From Pseudocalidococcus sp964653145 (GTDB lineage: Bacteria; Cyanobacteriota; Cyanobacteriia; Thermosynechococcales; Thermosynechococcaceae), in the NCBI GenBank assembly GCA_964653145.1, contig CAZZCG010000015.1, positions 19,367 to 83,366 on the forward strand: 64,000 nt of DNA, read 5' to 3'. The notes beneath the pieces are model-generated. The model saw only the letters and a program-made list of their open reading frames with translations, did not search any database and was not told the DNA's origin. This document shows, piece after piece, positions 31,567-40,800 of the stretch (position 1 is the stretch's first letter; each line of letters opens with the position of its first letter). Position numbers and translations under genes: made by a program.

Positions 31567-33204
31567 TTAGTAGTCAAAATCTCCACCCATTCCGGCACCA
31601 GCCCCAGCAGGAGCAGCATCTTTCGGTTCGGGTTTATCGACGATGATGCACTCGGTGGTCAAGACCATGCCAGCAATCGAAGCCGCATTTTGCAAAGCAG
31701 ACCGGGTGACTTTGGCGGGGTCAACAATCCCAGCGGTGAACATGTCAACAAACTCATTGATGGCCGCATCATAGCCAACATTGAAGTCTTTTTCTTTCAC
31801 CCGTTCCGAGATGATCGCCCCATTTTGACCAGCATTTTCGGCAATTCGGCGCAGAGGAGCAGTCAAGGCCCGCTCAACAATGCCAGCTCCGATCAATTCC
31901 TCGGCGGTCAAGTTAGCAGCTGCCCACGTTCCCAAATCTGGGCCCAAGTGAGCCAAGGTTGTGCCGCCACCGGGAACAATCCCTTCTTCCACCGCAGCTT
32001 TAGTGGCGTTGATGGCATCTTCCAAGCGGAGTTTGCGATCTTTCATTTCGGTTTCAGTAGCGGCCCCGACTTTGATCACAGCCACACCACCGGCGAGCTT
32101 AGCCAAGCGTTCTTGAAGCTTCTCTTTGTCATAGGAGGAATCGGTTTCTTCCATTTGACGACGGATTTGCTCACAACGGGCTTTAACTTGCTTCTCGTTC
32201 CCTTCAGCAACCAAGGTGGTGTTGTCCTTAGTGATGGTGATCCGACGGGCTTTACCCAACATTTCCAACTTGGCAGCGTCAAGTTTCAAGCCAGCATCTT
32301 CGGTAATCACTTGCCCACCGGTGAGAACAGCAATGTCCTCGAGCATGGCTTTGCGGCGGTCACCGAAACCAGGAGCTTTGACAGCGGCGACATTCAAGAC
32401 ACCCCGGAGGCGGTTGACGACCAGGGTAGCCAAGGCTTCTTTTTCGATGTCTTCAGCAATGATCACCAAGGGACGACCAGCCCGAGCCACCTGCTCCAGA
32501 ATCGGCACCAAGTCTTGGACGAGGGTGATTTTCTTGTCGGTCAAGAGAATGAAGGGTTCATCCAACACCGCTTCCATCCGCTCGGTGTCAGTGGCGAAGT
32601 AGGGAGAGATGTAGCCTTTGTCAAAGCGCATCCCTTCGGTGATTTCCAGTTCGGTGGTCATGGATTTCCCTTCTTCCAGGGAGATGACCCCTTCTTTGCC
32701 GACTTTGTCCATGGCGCTGGCAATCATTTGGCCAACTTCTTCGTCGTTACCAGCGGAAATAGAGGCAACTTGAGCAATGGCTTTGGAATCTTCCACTTGG
32801 CGGGCATGGGCCGCAATTTTATCCACCAGGTATTGGGTGGCTTTGTCAATCCCGCGTTTTAGGGAGATGGGGTTGGCACCGGCCGCAACGTTCCGCAGAC
32901 CTTCTTTGACCATGGCGTGGGCCAAAACGGTGGCAGTGGTGGTTCCGTCTCCGGCTGCATCATTGGTTTTAGAAGCGGCTTGACGGATTAAAGCCACACC
33001 GGTGTTTTCGATGTGATCTTCGAGTTCGATTTCTTTGGCAATGGTGACACCGTCATTGACGATTTGGGGTGCGCCAAATTTTTTCTCAAGGACGACGTTC
33101 CGTCCTTTGGGGCCGAGGGTAACTGCCACTGATTCGGCGAGAATATCCATGCCTTTTTCCAGGGCACGCCGGGCGTTTTCGTTGTAAATGATCCGCTTAG
33201 CCAT
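31567..33204 (-). CDS. groL1: Chaperonin GroEL (60 kDa), groES-linked copy
   Basis: At 545 residues this is a full-length GroEL, the ATP-driven folding chamber that works with GroES. The start MAKRIIYNENARRALEKGMD, ATP-site DGTTTATVLAHAM and C-terminal VVDKPEPKDA are typical. The tail is GAGAGMGGDFDY rather than a long GGM repeat. Being linked to groES makes it the GroEL1 type of cyanobacteria; a second, unlinked groEL is expected elsewhere in such genomes. The operon has a CIRCE operator upstream, pointing to HrcA control. Confidence 0.98.
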   Translation of the reverse strand: MAKRIIYNENARRALEKGMDILAESVAVTLGPKGRNVVLEKKFGAPQIVNDGVTIAKEIELEDHIENTGVALIRQAASKTNDAAGDGTTTATVLAHAMVKEGLRNVAAGANPISLKRGIDKATQYLVDKIAAHARQVEDSKAIAQVASISAGNDEEVGQMIASAMDKVGKEGVISLEEGKSMTTELEITEGMRFDKGYISPYFATDTERMEAVLDEPFILLTDKKITLVQDLVPILEQVARAGRPLVIIAEDIEKEALATLVVNRLRGVLNVAAVKAPGFGDRRKAMLEDIAVLTGGQVITEDAGLKLDAAKLEMLGKARRITITKDNTTLVAEGNEKQVKARCEQIRRQMEETDSSYDKEKLQERLAKLAGGVAVIKVGAATETEMKDRKLRLEDAINATKAAVEEGIVPGGGTTLAHLGPDLGTWAAANLTAEELIGAGIVERALTAPLRRIAENAGQNGAIISERVKEKDFNVGYDAAINEFVDMFTAGIVDPAKVTRSALQNAASIAGMVLTTECIIVDKPEPKDAAPAGAGAGMGGDFDY

Positions 33205-33278
33205 AGGTTTAATCCTGTTTCAACACGTTGTGTAAATTTAATCGACCGTCATCAAAACTTGCTCAGGGGAGCTAAACA

Positions 33279-33590
33279 CTAGGCGACAATTGCCAGGATG
33301 TCTTTTTCTGACAAGAGGATGTATTCTTCCCCAGCTAATTTCACTTCGGTACCAGCGTATTTGGAGTAAAGAACCTTATCTCCAACTTTGACATCGAGTT
33401 CTTGGCGGGTACCGTCATCGCTGCGTTTGCCAGGCCCCACGGCGGTGACTTCGCCCACTTGCGGTTTTTCTTGGGCGTTATCGGGTAACAGAATTCCACC
33501 AGCGGTTTTAGCTTCGGCTTCACTGACTTTGACAAAAATGCGGTCACCGAGGGGTTTTACCGTCGAAACACTCAAAGATACTGCTGCCAT
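33279..33590 (-). CDS. groS: Co-chaperonin GroES (10 kDa)
   Basis: The 103-residue protein begins MAAVSLSVSTVKPLGDRIFVKV at 33590, the family-typical start; an upstream in-frame start would add seven unlikely residues. The mobile loop GGILLPDNAQEKPQVGEV and the end YILLSEKDILAIVA are clear. GroES caps GroEL during protein folding. It is the first gene of the groESL operon, 74 bases before groEL. Confidence 0.98.
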   Translation of the reverse strand: MAAVSLSVSTVKPLGDRIFVKVSEAEAKTAGGILLPDNAQEKPQVGEVTAVGPGKRSDDGTRQELDVKVGDKVLYSKYAGTEVKLAGEEYILLSEKDILAIVA

Positions 33591-33725
33591 ACAGACATTG
33601 TCTCCCAACAATTAAAGTTGCTTGAGTTGAATGAGGGGAAGTGTCGGTATACCCAACTCCAGGCCCCTAACTCAGTAAGATGGAAAGGCTACAACCTTGA
33701 ATCAGAATGTCCTGTGATTCGAAAT

Positions 33726-33752
33726 TTAGCACTCGCCATCACTGACTGCTAA
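33726..33752 (-). promoter_or_regulatory. CIRCE operator upstream of groES
   Basis: TTAGCACTC (33726-33734), nine spacer bases, then GACTGCTAA (33744-33752) match the CIRCE inverted repeat except one base in the second arm. It lies 135 bases upstream of the groES start. CIRCE is the binding site of HrcA, whose gene is at 59460-60563 in this window. The remainder of the 368-base gap between groES and the kinase gene shows no gene. Confidence 0.9.
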
Positions 33753-33958
33753 CTTACCGATAAACCCAGTGACACCGCAATCAGATCCTCAGTACGGCTT
33801 CCCGAACTCATGATTAGATTGAGACATAGATCGATTAGCAACTTAGTTGAACAGCTCTTTATAAGTGGCTCGATGTAGAGCAAGATGGCTCAGTCAAGTG
33901 TGGCTTGTTTTTCCTGAGTTGAGCATAATGCTAAGCAGTAAGGCCAAAAATTAGCGGT

Positions 33959-35407
33959 ATGAGTCACCCCAGTTCCCTAGAATTTGCCTTTCGGAGCATT
34001 TTTGAAAATGCAGCGGAGGGGATTTTCCAAACCGACATTGACGGCCGCTATATTCGCGCTAACTTGTCCTTGGCCAAAATTTATGGCTATGACTCTCCAG
34101 AGGCTCTGATTCAGGAACAACCTAATGCCAAAGCCAGCCTCTATGTGGAACCGGGTCGCCGTCAAGAATTTATTTACTTGATGAGTCAACAGGACACCCT
34201 GAGTGATTTTGAGTCCGCAGTCTATCGGCGGGATAAAAGCATTATTTGGATTTCGGAAACCTGCCGAGTGGTGCGGGATTCCCTTGGGCAGGTGCTTTAC
34301 TACGAGGGCTTTGTCCGAGATATTACCCAACAGCGCTTGGCGATGGATCAACTTAAATCCACAGAGGCTAGCCTACAGCAACGCAATCAGGAACTCGCTG
34401 AAACCTTGACGGAACTCCAAAATACGCAGCGGGAACTCGTACACTCGGAAAAAATGGCCGCCCTAGGGCAGTTAGTGGCGGGAGTTGCCCACGAAATCAA
34501 CACACCCTTGGGGGCAATTCGCTCCTCCATCGAAACCATTGATTTATGCACCCAGCGAACCTTACCTAAACTCCCCGATACTCTTCGCTCCCTCTCACCG
34601 GATTTGTTTACAGCCTTTCAAACCCTGCGAAGCTGTGTCCTAGCTGATACCCTGCAACTCTCCAGCCGAGAACGGCGACAACACAAGCGGAGAATGATCC
34701 CGGTTCTCGAAGGCCTGAGCATTACCAACCCGGATGGTTGGGCTGATTCCTTAATTGATATTGGGGTCTTGGGAGAGTTAGAGTCTTTTCTGCCTCTGCT
34801 ACAATCCCAGGCCGGGTTAGAAGTGATTGAACTGGCCCATCAGCTAGCCCTACTGGAACGGAGTACCCACACCATTACAACAGCGATTGAGCGGGCTGCA
34901 AAGGTTGTCTTTGCCCTAAAAACCTATGCTCGGTTTGATCAGAGTGGTGAAAAAGTGGTGGCTCAGGTAACCGATGGGATTGAAACCGTCTTAACCCTGT
35001 ATCACAACAAGCTCAAACATGGGGTGGAAGTCAGCCGGAATTATGACCCTGTTCCCCTGATTCCCTGCTATCCCGATGAACTCACCCAGGTTTGGACAAA
35101 TTTAATTCATAATGCCCTCCAGGCCATGGAGGAACGGGGCCGCCTGGACATTTGGGTAAAAAATTTAGGGCAGTCGATTCAAGTCCAAGTTACAGATAGC
35201 GGTTCGGGAATCCCAGATGAGGTGATGCCGCGGATCTTTGAACCTTTCTTTACCACTAAACCCATCGGTGAAGGCAATGGCCTAGGTTTAGATATTGTTC
35301 GTAAAATTATTGACAAACACCAAGGCACAATTGCCGTTGAGTCCCGGCCTGGAGCAACCACGTTTACAATTACCCTGCCCGTGGAGGAGAGCAGCCCCCA
35401 TGCCTAA
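33959..35407 (+). CDS. PAS-domain sensor histidine kinase
   Basis: The 482-residue soluble kinase has a PAS domain at about residues 8-120 (IFENAAEGIFQTDIDGRYIRANLSLAKIYGY, and PAC-type VLYYEGFVRDITQQR). A coiled linker follows, then the H-box GVAHEINTPLGAI with the phosphoacceptor His near 178. The ATP domain shows WTNLIHNALQAM, DSGSGIPDEV and GEGNGLGLDIV. Between the H-box helix and the second dimerisation helix (IERAAKVVFALKTYARF, near 310) lies an unusual insert of about 110 residues. The gene overlaps a response regulator by eight bases, and a REC-GGDEF gene follows: one signalling unit. Confidence 0.93.
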   Translation: MSHPSSLEFAFRSIFENAAEGIFQTDIDGRYIRANLSLAKIYGYDSPEALIQEQPNAKASLYVEPGRRQEFIYLMSQQDTLSDFESAVYRRDKSIIWISETCRVVRDSLGQVLYYEGFVRDITQQRLAMDQLKSTEASLQQRNQELAETLTELQNTQRELVHSEKMAALGQLVAGVAHEINTPLGAIRSSIETIDLCTQRTLPKLPDTLRSLSPDLFTAFQTLRSCVLADTLQLSSRERRQHKRRMIPVLEGLSITNPDGWADSLIDIGVLGELESFLPLLQSQAGLEVIELAHQLALLERSTHTITTAIERAAKVVFALKTYARFDQSGEKVVAQVTDGIETVLTLYHNKLKHGVEVSRNYDPVPLIPCYPDELTQVWTNLIHNALQAMEERGRLDIWVKNLGQSIQVQVTDSGSGIPDEVMPRIFEPFFTTKPIGEGNGLGLDIVRKIIDKHQGTIAVESRPGATTFTITLPVEESSPHA

Positions 35408-35801
35408 GCCTGTGATTTTATGCGTGGATGATGAACGCGTCATACTGGAAAGCTTACGAACCCAGCTCAAGAATGCCTTTGGGGATCAATATCTCTACGA
35501 AACTGCCGAAAGTGCCGATGAAGCCCTGGAACTGATTGACGAACTCCAAGACGAAAGTGCAGACGTCATTGTCATTGTCTCCGACTGGCTAATGCCCAGA
35601 GTTCGGGGAGATGAATTTTTGATTCAAGTTCACCAAAAGTTTCCCAAGGTTGTCAAAGTCATGCTTACCGGCCAGGCGGATCAAGCTGCTGTCCAACGAG
35701 CCCTAGAACACGCCAATCTCCACCGCTGTTTGAGTAAACCTTGGCATAGTGAGGAACTGGTTGAAACCATTATTTCTGGCCTGGGGCCGCAACCCATGTG
35801 A
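35400..35801 (+). CDS. Single-domain response regulator
   Basis: The ATG at 35400 sits inside the end of the kinase gene, with GGAGGAGAG upstream. The 133-residue receiver has the acidic pair in ILCVDDERVI, the phosphoacceptor Asp in IVSDWLMPRVRGDEF, the Thr in KVMLTGQAD and the Lys in CLSKPWH. There is no output domain. The sequence is closely related to the receiver of the next gene, so the two arose by duplication. It is probably phosphorylated by the upstream kinase and may relay to, or compete with, the REC-GGDEF protein. Confidence 0.93.
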   Translation: MPKPVILCVDDERVILESLRTQLKNAFGDQYLYETAESADEALELIDELQDESADVIVIVSDWLMPRVRGDEFLIQVHQKFPKVVKVMLTGQADQAAVQRALEHANLHRCLSKPWHSEELVETIISGLGPQPM

Positions 35802-35902
35802 AAAACCTGTTTCTGTACAATTGCGGTAGTCGTTTCCTAAGCATCCTCCTAAGATGTTGATTGAGTCGGTCATTTTATCGATCTGCCCCCTGGAATTTAT
35901 CG

Positions 35903-37006
35903 TTGTCAACCTTAAAACCACACTCACCCAAGCCCGTTGTCATTTGTGTCGATGACGAGCCAGCCGTTTTAGAAAGTTTACGGATCGAACTCCGGCGGGC
36001 CCTCGGCAATGAGTGCATTATCGAAACCGCTGAGGGAGCAGAGGATGCCCTGTCTTTGATGGAGGAACTGAAACAAGAAGACTGTGAAGTTGCCCTAGTC
36101 CTCTCGGATTACATCATGCCGGATTTGAAGGGCGATGAGCTTCTTGGGAAAATTCACCAAATGTCTCCCAACACCCTGAAAATAATGTTGACGGGCCAGG
36201 CCAATTTAGAAGCCGTGAGTAATGCCCTGAAACTGTCGAAGTTGTATCGGTATATTTCAAAACCCTGGAATCCCGAGGACTTAAAACTGACGGTGTTGGA
36301 TGCCGTGCATAGCTACCTCCAGGATCGTAAAATCGACGAGCAAAATTATCGGCTCATGCAGCTCAACCAAGAATTGGCCCAGGCCAATCAAGAGCTAAAA
36401 ACCGTTGTCGAGCAACAGTCTGAAATCATTGCCGCCCGCACTGCTGAGTTGGAACGTGCAAACCAAGAACTCATGCGCCTTTCAATCACAGATAGCTTGA
36501 CGGATTTAGCCAATCGGCGTCATTTTGATGCGGTTCTCAGTCAAGAATGGCTCAGTGCGATTCGGGAAAAAAACAGCCTGGCGATGATCTTGGCGGATGT
36601 TGACTTTTTTAAACGCTATAACGACGACTACGGACACCACGCTGGTGATGTCTGTTTGCAGCAGGTGGCCCAGGTGATCAAAGCCTCGATTCATCGTCCC
36701 CGGGATTTAGTGGCCCGCTACGGCGGTGAAGAATTTGTGATGATTTTGCCGAATACCGATGTGGAAGGAGCCGCCCAAATTGCCGAAAATATTCGTCAGG
36801 CCCTAGACGCAGAAAAAATTCCCCATGCGGGTTCCCTGATCCATCCCTATGTCACCCTCAGTTTTGGCATAGCCGCCATGACGCCTCCCCCCCAAGAATC
36901 ACCCCTGGTGTTATTTAACGCTACGGATCAAGCTCTGTATCAGGCTAAGCGGCAAGGACGCAATCAAATCGTAATCAATACCCTAGACAATGCCCTGGCC
37001 AGTTAG
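35903..37006 (+). CDS. Response regulator with diguanylate cyclase output (REC-GGDEF)
   Basis: No ATG fits. A TTG at 35903 with TGGAA upstream gives MSTLKPHSPKPVVICVDDEP; a second TTG at 35861 is an alternative. The 367-residue product has a receiver (LSDYIMPDLKGDEL, IMLTGQANLEA, ISKPWNPED) and a coiled linker of about 70 residues. A GGDEF domain with the active-site GGEEF follows near 274-278. The motif RPRD five residues before it is an intact inhibitory I-site. It should make cyclic di-GMP when phosphorylated by the neighbouring kinase, under product inhibition. It ends four bases into the convergent antiporter gene. Confidence 0.9.
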   Translation: MSTLKPHSPKPVVICVDDEPAVLESLRIELRRALGNECIIETAEGAEDALSLMEELKQEDCEVALVLSDYIMPDLKGDELLGKIHQMSPNTLKIMLTGQANLEAVSNALKLSKLYRYISKPWNPEDLKLTVLDAVHSYLQDRKIDEQNYRLMQLNQELAQANQELKTVVEQQSEIIAARTAELERANQELMRLSITDSLTDLANRRHFDAVLSQEWLSAIREKNSLAMILADVDFFKRYNDDYGHHAGDVCLQQVAQVIKASIHRPRDLVARYGGEEFVMILPNTDVEGAAQIAENIRQALDAEKIPHAGSLIHPYVTLSFGIAAMTPPPQESPLVLFNATDQALYQAKRQGRNQIVINTLDNALAS

Positions 37007-38898
37007 CGATTTTGCTCCATAAACGAAAGATTTGCATTGGCTAAAACTGTTTTGATTTCCAAGGTCTGAATCGTGGGCATTGGACTCGAGAAATAGGGCC
37101 GTGGGGTGTGGAGCAGGTAAACAACTTTATCCCCCGCTTGATACTCCAACCCCTCGTACACCACCCGTACCACATCCTCACGAATCCAGAGCAATGGCAG
37201 GAGCTTACCAGATTTGACTAGGGCTGTGAGGTGGCCCAATTGTCGTTCTAACCGATCCGCCGTTAAGATCACTTCCCCTAGGCGGACTGAATCGGAACTG
37301 ATGTATTCATTCCAATCCTTCACGTTCAAACTAGTTGCCAGGGCCGCGGGAAGGGGCTGGAGTAATTCCCGCAATCCATTGTCCTGTTCCGAAACTTTTG
37401 GTAAGGCTGCCAAAACCCGCGGGGGATGAAACTCTTCCGTAATCCGTTGGCCCAGAACCCGGTTCACCTCTGGATTGCTTGTTAAAGCCAAAAATGTCCC
37501 CAGGTTCTCAATTCCCGCTTCCCGTAGGATTTCGGAATTTAAGGCACTGCTAACAAATACGGTTAGGCCTTCGGCCTGGGCCTGGTGGCAATAGGTGGGG
37601 TTACTATCAATCATCGTCACCGGCTCACCCCACTGATGCAAGAGTTGCCCCAGCAGTCGTCCCAAGGGATTGCAACCCACAATAATCACGCCACTACTTC
37701 CGTGGGCTCGCACCTGTAAAAATTCCGCCCAAACTTTTGCCGTCAGACCTTGCCCAAATACGGTTAATAAAATCGTTAAGAAAACCAGAGCCTTAATCGC
37801 ATCGCCCCCATTAATCCCGCCATTGGTCAAACTGATGGAGAACAACGAGGCCACGGAAGCCGCAACAATTCCCCGCGGGGCTATCCAGGCCAGGAAGGCT
37901 TTTTGTTGCCAGCGTAACCCACTGTTCCAGGTTGAAACTAAGACACTAATCGGACGCACAATAAACATCAGACATAACACTGTACCCAGCCCACCCCACC
38001 CCAAGGCAAACATACTCGATACAGAGAGATCCGCCGCCAAGAGAATAAACAATACCGAAATTGCCAGGGTACTGAGTTGCCCCTTGAACCGCCGTAATAA
38101 TCGCTCTCCAGGAATTTCAGCCCAGCGCAACGTCATCCCCAGCATCACCGCCGTCATTAACCCCGATTCACTCACCACCACCTGGGATAGGGTAAAAGTG
38201 CCCCAAACGCAGGCTAAAACCAATAAATTACGAAGCTCCTCCGACAAAAACTGGGCCTGGCGTAAAAACCAGCTCAATCCCAGGCCCGCAAGCCAGCCAA
38301 TCACAGCCCCCACCCCCAACCGCGCCACCAAACTCACCAGGCCAGACCAGGGATCTAAATCGTGACTGAGAACTAAGTTGAGAACCACCACTGCCAAAAT
38401 GGCCCCAAGGGGATCAATCAAAACCCCCTCACCCTCAAGGATGGCCCCGAGTTTGCGCTCAACCCCCACCTGCCGTAACAATGGGCCGACCACCGTTGGC
38501 CCGGTCACCACCACCAAAGCCCCATAGAGAATCGCAATCGGCCAGGGAAATTCGCCACTCCAATGGGCCGCCACGGTCGCACCCACCAATGTAATCAGCG
38601 CACCAATGGTCACCAAATTGCGCACACTACTGGTCACATCCGCTTCAGTTCGCTGCAATTCTAGGGTCAAGCCCCCTTCAAACAAAATTAGGGCCACGCA
38701 CAGGGGGACCAAAACCTCCAAACCATCGCCTAAAATCTGGGGATGTAACCAGCCGAGGCCACTGGGGCCCAAACCAATCCCAACGGTCAGCAGTAGGACA
38801 ATACTGGGAAGGCGCAATAGACTCGCTAAAACCTGTGAACCAATCCCAGCTAGAACAGCTAAGGTCACAAGCACCATAATCTGCAGATTTTGATCCAT
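37003..38898 (-). CDS. CPA1-type cation/proton antiporter with TrkA-like cytosolic domains
   Basis: In this 631-residue protein, residues about 1-400 form a Na+/H+ exchanger membrane domain with 11-13 helices. LFEGGLTLEL, VTGPTVVGPLL and the ion-binding-like EGVLIDPLGAILAVVVL are conserved. The next region (VIIVGCNPLGRLLGQLLHQWGEPVTMID) is an NAD-binding TrkA-N/RCK domain, and a TrkA-C-like end follows (GDKVVYLLHT). It likely exports Na+ or K+ against protons, gated by nucleotide. It is monocistronic and converges on the diguanylate cyclase. Confidence 0.92.
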   Translation of the reverse strand: MDQNLQIMVLVTLAVLAGIGSQVLASLLRLPSIVLLLTVGIGLGPSGLGWLHPQILGDGLEVLVPLCVALILFEGGLTLELQRTEADVTSSVRNLVTIGALITLVGATVAAHWSGEFPWPIAILYGALVVVTGPTVVGPLLRQVGVERKLGAILEGEGVLIDPLGAILAVVVLNLVLSHDLDPWSGLVSLVARLGVGAVIGWLAGLGLSWFLRQAQFLSEELRNLLVLACVWGTFTLSQVVVSESGLMTAVMLGMTLRWAEIPGERLLRRFKGQLSTLAISVLFILLAADLSVSSMFALGWGGLGTVLCLMFIVRPISVLVSTWNSGLRWQQKAFLAWIAPRGIVAASVASLFSISLTNGGINGGDAIKALVFLTILLTVFGQGLTAKVWAEFLQVRAHGSSGVIIVGCNPLGRLLGQLLHQWGEPVTMIDSNPTYCHQAQAEGLTVFVSSALNSEILREAGIENLGTFLALTSNPEVNRVLGQRITEEFHPPRVLAALPKVSEQDNGLRELLQPLPAALATSLNVKDWNEYISSDSVRLGEVILTADRLERQLGHLTALVKSGKLLPLLWIREDVVRVVYEGLEYQAGDKVVYLLHTPRPYFSSPMPTIQTLEIKTVLANANLSFMEQNR

Positions 38899-38965
38899 GT
38901 CGGTTACCTCAACTCTCTGCCCGGGGCTTTGCCTTAGTCTAAAAGGTCAAAACAGAGTCTGTCCT

Positions 38966-39139
38966 ATGGTTCCAACCTTACCACTTACCCAATTGAGGCG
39001 TTTGCCACTGGGGTCTAGGGGTATTGCAGTCCAACTGATGATATTCTCGGTACCGTCCCTAGGACTTGGCAGCATTTTGGGGCTTTACTTGATTGGTGAG
39101 GAAAATGATAATAATACCTCCTCAGCCCAGTTGGGTTAG
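38966..39139 (+). CDS. Possible small single-helix membrane protein
   Basis: The 57-residue frame reads MVPTLPLTQLRRLPLGSRGI, then AVQLMIFSVPSLGLGSILGLYLIGEENDNNTSSAQLG. A positive N-terminal part, one hydrophobic helix and an acidic tail would suit a small thylakoid-complex subunit, but I cannot match it to one. No good ribosome-binding site is seen. The 311-base gap (38899-39209) between the antiporter and invertase genes has no other content. Confidence 0.35.
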   Translation: MVPTLPLTQLRRLPLGSRGIAVQLMIFSVPSLGLGSILGLYLIGEENDNNTSSAQLG

Positions 39140-39209
39140 GGGCAATCCCAAATATTTTGATGTAGCTGATGGGAGTTAGAAGAAGATTGGGAAACCTGGG
39201 CAGTTGGGT

Positions 39210-40706
39210 TTATTTCTGGAGTTCTCGATACAGACCCAGCAGGGATTTCAAAGAGGGTAAATCCATAATGTGCTTGTCTTCTGGCTTACGGATTAAAAAA
39301 TGCTCCGACAACAGCAGTGTGGTGATCGTCCAGGTTTGATAGGCCCGGGCCTGTTGACCAATCCAAACACCGGTGGGCCCATCGAAATACTCTGCCCACT
39401 GCTGCTCTGGTAAGCGGTCGAGGAGGGTTTCATAGCCATCTTTAAGCAGGCGATGGTAGGCATAGCTGTCAGGCACCAGTTCGTTTGTGGGGGACTCCTG
39501 ACGGAGAATGGCAACCACTAAAAACCAAAACAAACAGGGCCAGTGACCAGCATTGTGATAGCACCAGACTTTGTTTTTGGGATCAAATCCGGTCTTGTTG
39601 CGCCAATCCTCATCATCTAAGGGTGGGTGACAAATCCGCAGGGGCATTTCGGCAAAGAGTTCTTGGCGATTTTGCAAAACCAGTTGGAACAGAGCCTTCT
39701 GCTGGCGGCGGGGTAAGAGGTCAAAAATGGCAGCCAGACAATTTCCCAGGGTAAAAAAGCGGAAATCCAAGCGCCCAGTCCGAACATTGCCAATTAAATA
39801 GCCCCCCTGATCCCCCAACCAGGTTTGCAGCCAGTGGGGAATAGTTTCGGTGCGGATGTTGTACTCGTTGACAATCCCATCCCCATACAAGTCGGTGGGC
39901 CGTCGTCGAAGAATCTGGACAATCCGGGTATTGAGCCAATAGTGCTTGAGTAAATAACGCCGCAAACGAATCGCCAAATCCAGGGAACGTTCAACTTGCT
40001 CCAGTTCTTCAGGGGTGATGTCCGGTCCGCGTCCGTTAAGAATCAGATGGGTTGTGCTGAGTAAGGCCCCAAAAAGTAGAACCTGAATTTCCAACGGTGC
40101 GCCCCAGACGTCCAAGGGACGGTCAATCATGAAGGCCCCATCGGGCACATGGAGGGTTGGAGCTTCCCGAAAGCCAGGATGTAAAATCAGACGTAAAAAC
40201 TGTTGGAGTCCATGCTGAACCTCATCCCGCTCCACCCAGGCCTGGTCATTGGTCCATTGGTAGTAAATTTGAGCCAGAATCAGCCACCAGAGGGTCGCAT
40301 CCACAGAAACCACCCGCCCAATGGCTCGTTGTCCGTAGTCAGCCGTTAACCTGTCGGGGGAAATATGGAAGCTGGTGGGAAAAATACCGGCGGTCAGGGC
40401 ATGGCGACTTTGTAAACTTAGGCAAGTATCAAGGAAGTTGCGAACAATTTCCGGGCGGCCATCCACCAAGAAATACACCATGGCCGGGACATTGTCACGA
40501 ATGAAGACCTCTGTGTAATTCAAATCCTGCTCAGGAACTGTGACAGCAACATTGCCGTTGAGATAATTTCTTACCTTTTGGGGAATTGCGGCGACAGTGC
40601 CAATGGGCTTGCCCTGAAAGGAAACCAAGGATTTGTTGTAGAGCAAGTGCCGTGCAGATTCGAGGATTTCCTGGGGCTTCATGGACACGGTGGGGGAGGG
40701 TGACAT
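39210..40706 (-). CDS. Neutral/alkaline invertase, glycoside hydrolase family 100
   Basis: This 498-residue cytosolic enzyme splits sucrose into glucose and fructose. Family GH100 markers include LNYTEVFIRDNVPAMVYFLVDGRPEIVRNFL, RAIGRVVSVDATLWWLILAQIYY, NEYNIRTETIPHWLQ and WCYHNAGHWPCLFWFLV, with the Asp and Glu typical of its catalytic centre. It is divergent from sucrose-phosphate synthase across 94 bases, so sucrose synthesis and breakdown share one promoter region. A second in-frame ATG at 40682 is possible. Confidence 0.95.
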   Translation of the reverse strand: MSPSPTVSMKPQEILESARHLLYNKSLVSFQGKPIGTVAAIPQKVRNYLNGNVAVTVPEQDLNYTEVFIRDNVPAMVYFLVDGRPEIVRNFLDTCLSLQSRHALTAGIFPTSFHISPDRLTADYGQRAIGRVVSVDATLWWLILAQIYYQWTNDQAWVERDEVQHGLQQFLRLILHPGFREAPTLHVPDGAFMIDRPLDVWGAPLEIQVLLFGALLSTTHLILNGRGPDITPEELEQVERSLDLAIRLRRYLLKHYWLNTRIVQILRRRPTDLYGDGIVNEYNIRTETIPHWLQTWLGDQGGYLIGNVRTGRLDFRFFTLGNCLAAIFDLLPRRQQKALFQLVLQNRQELFAEMPLRICHPPLDDEDWRNKTGFDPKNKVWCYHNAGHWPCLFWFLVVAILRQESPTNELVPDSYAYHRLLKDGYETLLDRLPEQQWAEYFDGPTGVWIGQQARAYQTWTITTLLLSEHFLIRKPEDKHIMDLPSLKSLLGLYRELQK

Positions 40707-40800
40707 TCAAACATCCAACAAGACAGCGGGGGGGCCTGGCTTTATTGTAAAAGGGGAAAGGTTATCCACTGGAGGGCCGTTTAACTGCGGTAGTGTCATC

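Noticed and set aside
31690..32862. 390-codon plus-strand open frame opposite groEL
   Set aside because: It is antisense to a certain groEL, has odd composition (Phe, Gly and Ser runs mirroring groEL codons) and no ribosome-binding site.
37670..38365. 231-codon plus-strand frame opposite the antiporter
   Set aside because: It is a Thr/Pro/Asn-rich mirror of membrane-helix codons; the antiporter on the other strand is clearly real.
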